Positions 39,677 to 39,883 of a stretch of 39,883 bases of DNA are shown in pieces; the stretch's first letter is position 1; the number at the start of each line of letters is the position of its first letter. This DNA is from Minisyncoccota bacterium (GTDB lineage Bacteria; Patescibacteriota; Minisyncoccia; Phycocordibacterales; CAIZLB01), in assembly GCA_018062305.1 (NCBI GenBank), contig JAGOSK010000001.1:108826-148708 (forward strand), in the 5' to 3' direction. The notes under the pieces were generated by a model. That model saw nothing but the letters and a program-made list of their open reading frames with translations, searched no databases and was not told the DNA's origin. A program made the translations under genes and the position numbers.

Positions 39677-39883
39677 ATGATTACTAAACAGTGTTATTTT
39701 TCACAAAACAACATAAAGCATATCGACTATAAGGATGTTGATGTTATCTCAAAATTCATCAACCCTCATGGACGAATCATCGGACGAAAGCGATCTGGTG
39801 TTACAGCTAAGTCACAGCGACAGCTAGCTACTGCAATCAAGCGAGCGCGATTCATGGCACTCCTTCCTTACGTAGCAAACTAG
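39677..39883 (+). CDS. rpsR: 30S ribosomal protein S18
   Basis: A 68-aa protein with the S18 core: IDYKDVDVISKFINPHGRIIGRKRSGVTAKSQRQLATAIKRARFMALLPYV. It binds 16S rRNA together with S6. The ATG at 39677, preceded by CTAAATCAA, is preferred over a TTG frame extension at 39650. The TAG stop coincides with the last three bases of the window, so the gene is complete. Confidence 0.96.
   Translation: MITKQCYFSQNNIKHIDYKDVDVISKFINPHGRIIGRKRSGVTAKSQRQLATAIKRARFMALLPYVAN

Noticed and set aside
1-39883. CRISPR arrays, insertion sequences and rRNA genes
   Set aside because: No regularly spaced direct repeats, transposase motifs or rRNA-like sequence were found on reading both strands.

Overview
The window reads as a chromosomal segment of an ultra-small bacterium of the Candidate Phyla Radiation, most likely a Parcubacteria-type lineage (Patescibacteria). 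The evidence is an AT-rich and gene-dense layout, start codons almost always preceded by A-rich tracts instead of Shine-Dalgarno sequences, secreted proteins of a style common in Parcubacteria, rplK not followed by rplA, and a PemK/MazF toxin of the subtype common in these genomes. TGA is used as a stop, so this is genetic code 11 and not the Gracilibacteria code. No tRNA, rRNA, CRISPR array or insertion sequence was recognised.

Layout. 1-3508: a truncated surface-protein gene, a membrane-anchored protein, two lipid-phosphate phosphatases (PAP2 type and UppP) and folD. 3595-5928: a SIMPL-domain protein, a terminator, then secE-nusG-rplK. 6026-7009 (minus): dUTPase and dCMP deaminase. 7134-8806: two exported or anchored proteins. 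8939-10348 (minus): an unusual two-domain ThyX-like protein. 10506-14099: glyA, tmk and a pair of membrane proteins. 14175-17389: argS and trhO. 17405-17755: a short transcription unit with a promoter, a structured leader, a tiny ORF and a strong terminator. 17861-24323: ileS carrying an inserted histidine-phosphatase domain, recO and a large anchored surface protein. 24323-24431: a long inverted repeat. 24538-28858: glyS, an M16 peptidase and two orphan genes with Shine-Dalgarno sites. 29108-31147: an AI-2E-family permease, two small membrane proteins and a duplicated permease gene tail. 31246-33558 (minus): an Lgt-like membrane enzyme followed by a Tes/MJ0619-like radical SAM enzyme. 33665-35753: metG and an orphan gene. 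35863-37225: a perfect palindrome, a winged-helix-like gene and a MazF-like toxin. 37297-39883: tatD, then rpsF-ssb-rpsR.

Functionally, folD, glyA, thyX, dut, the dCMP deaminase and tmk together cover most of a route to dTTP. argS, ileS, glyS, metG, secE, nusG, rplK, rpsF and rpsR are information-processing core. The accessory interest lies in the IleRS-phosphatase fusion, the Lgt-like/radical SAM pair, the palindrome-controlled toxin locus and the split-motif ThyX. Many genes seem to use an extended -10 promoter (TGnTATAAT-like) only 6-9 bases before the start codon, which implies leaderless or near-leaderless mRNAs.
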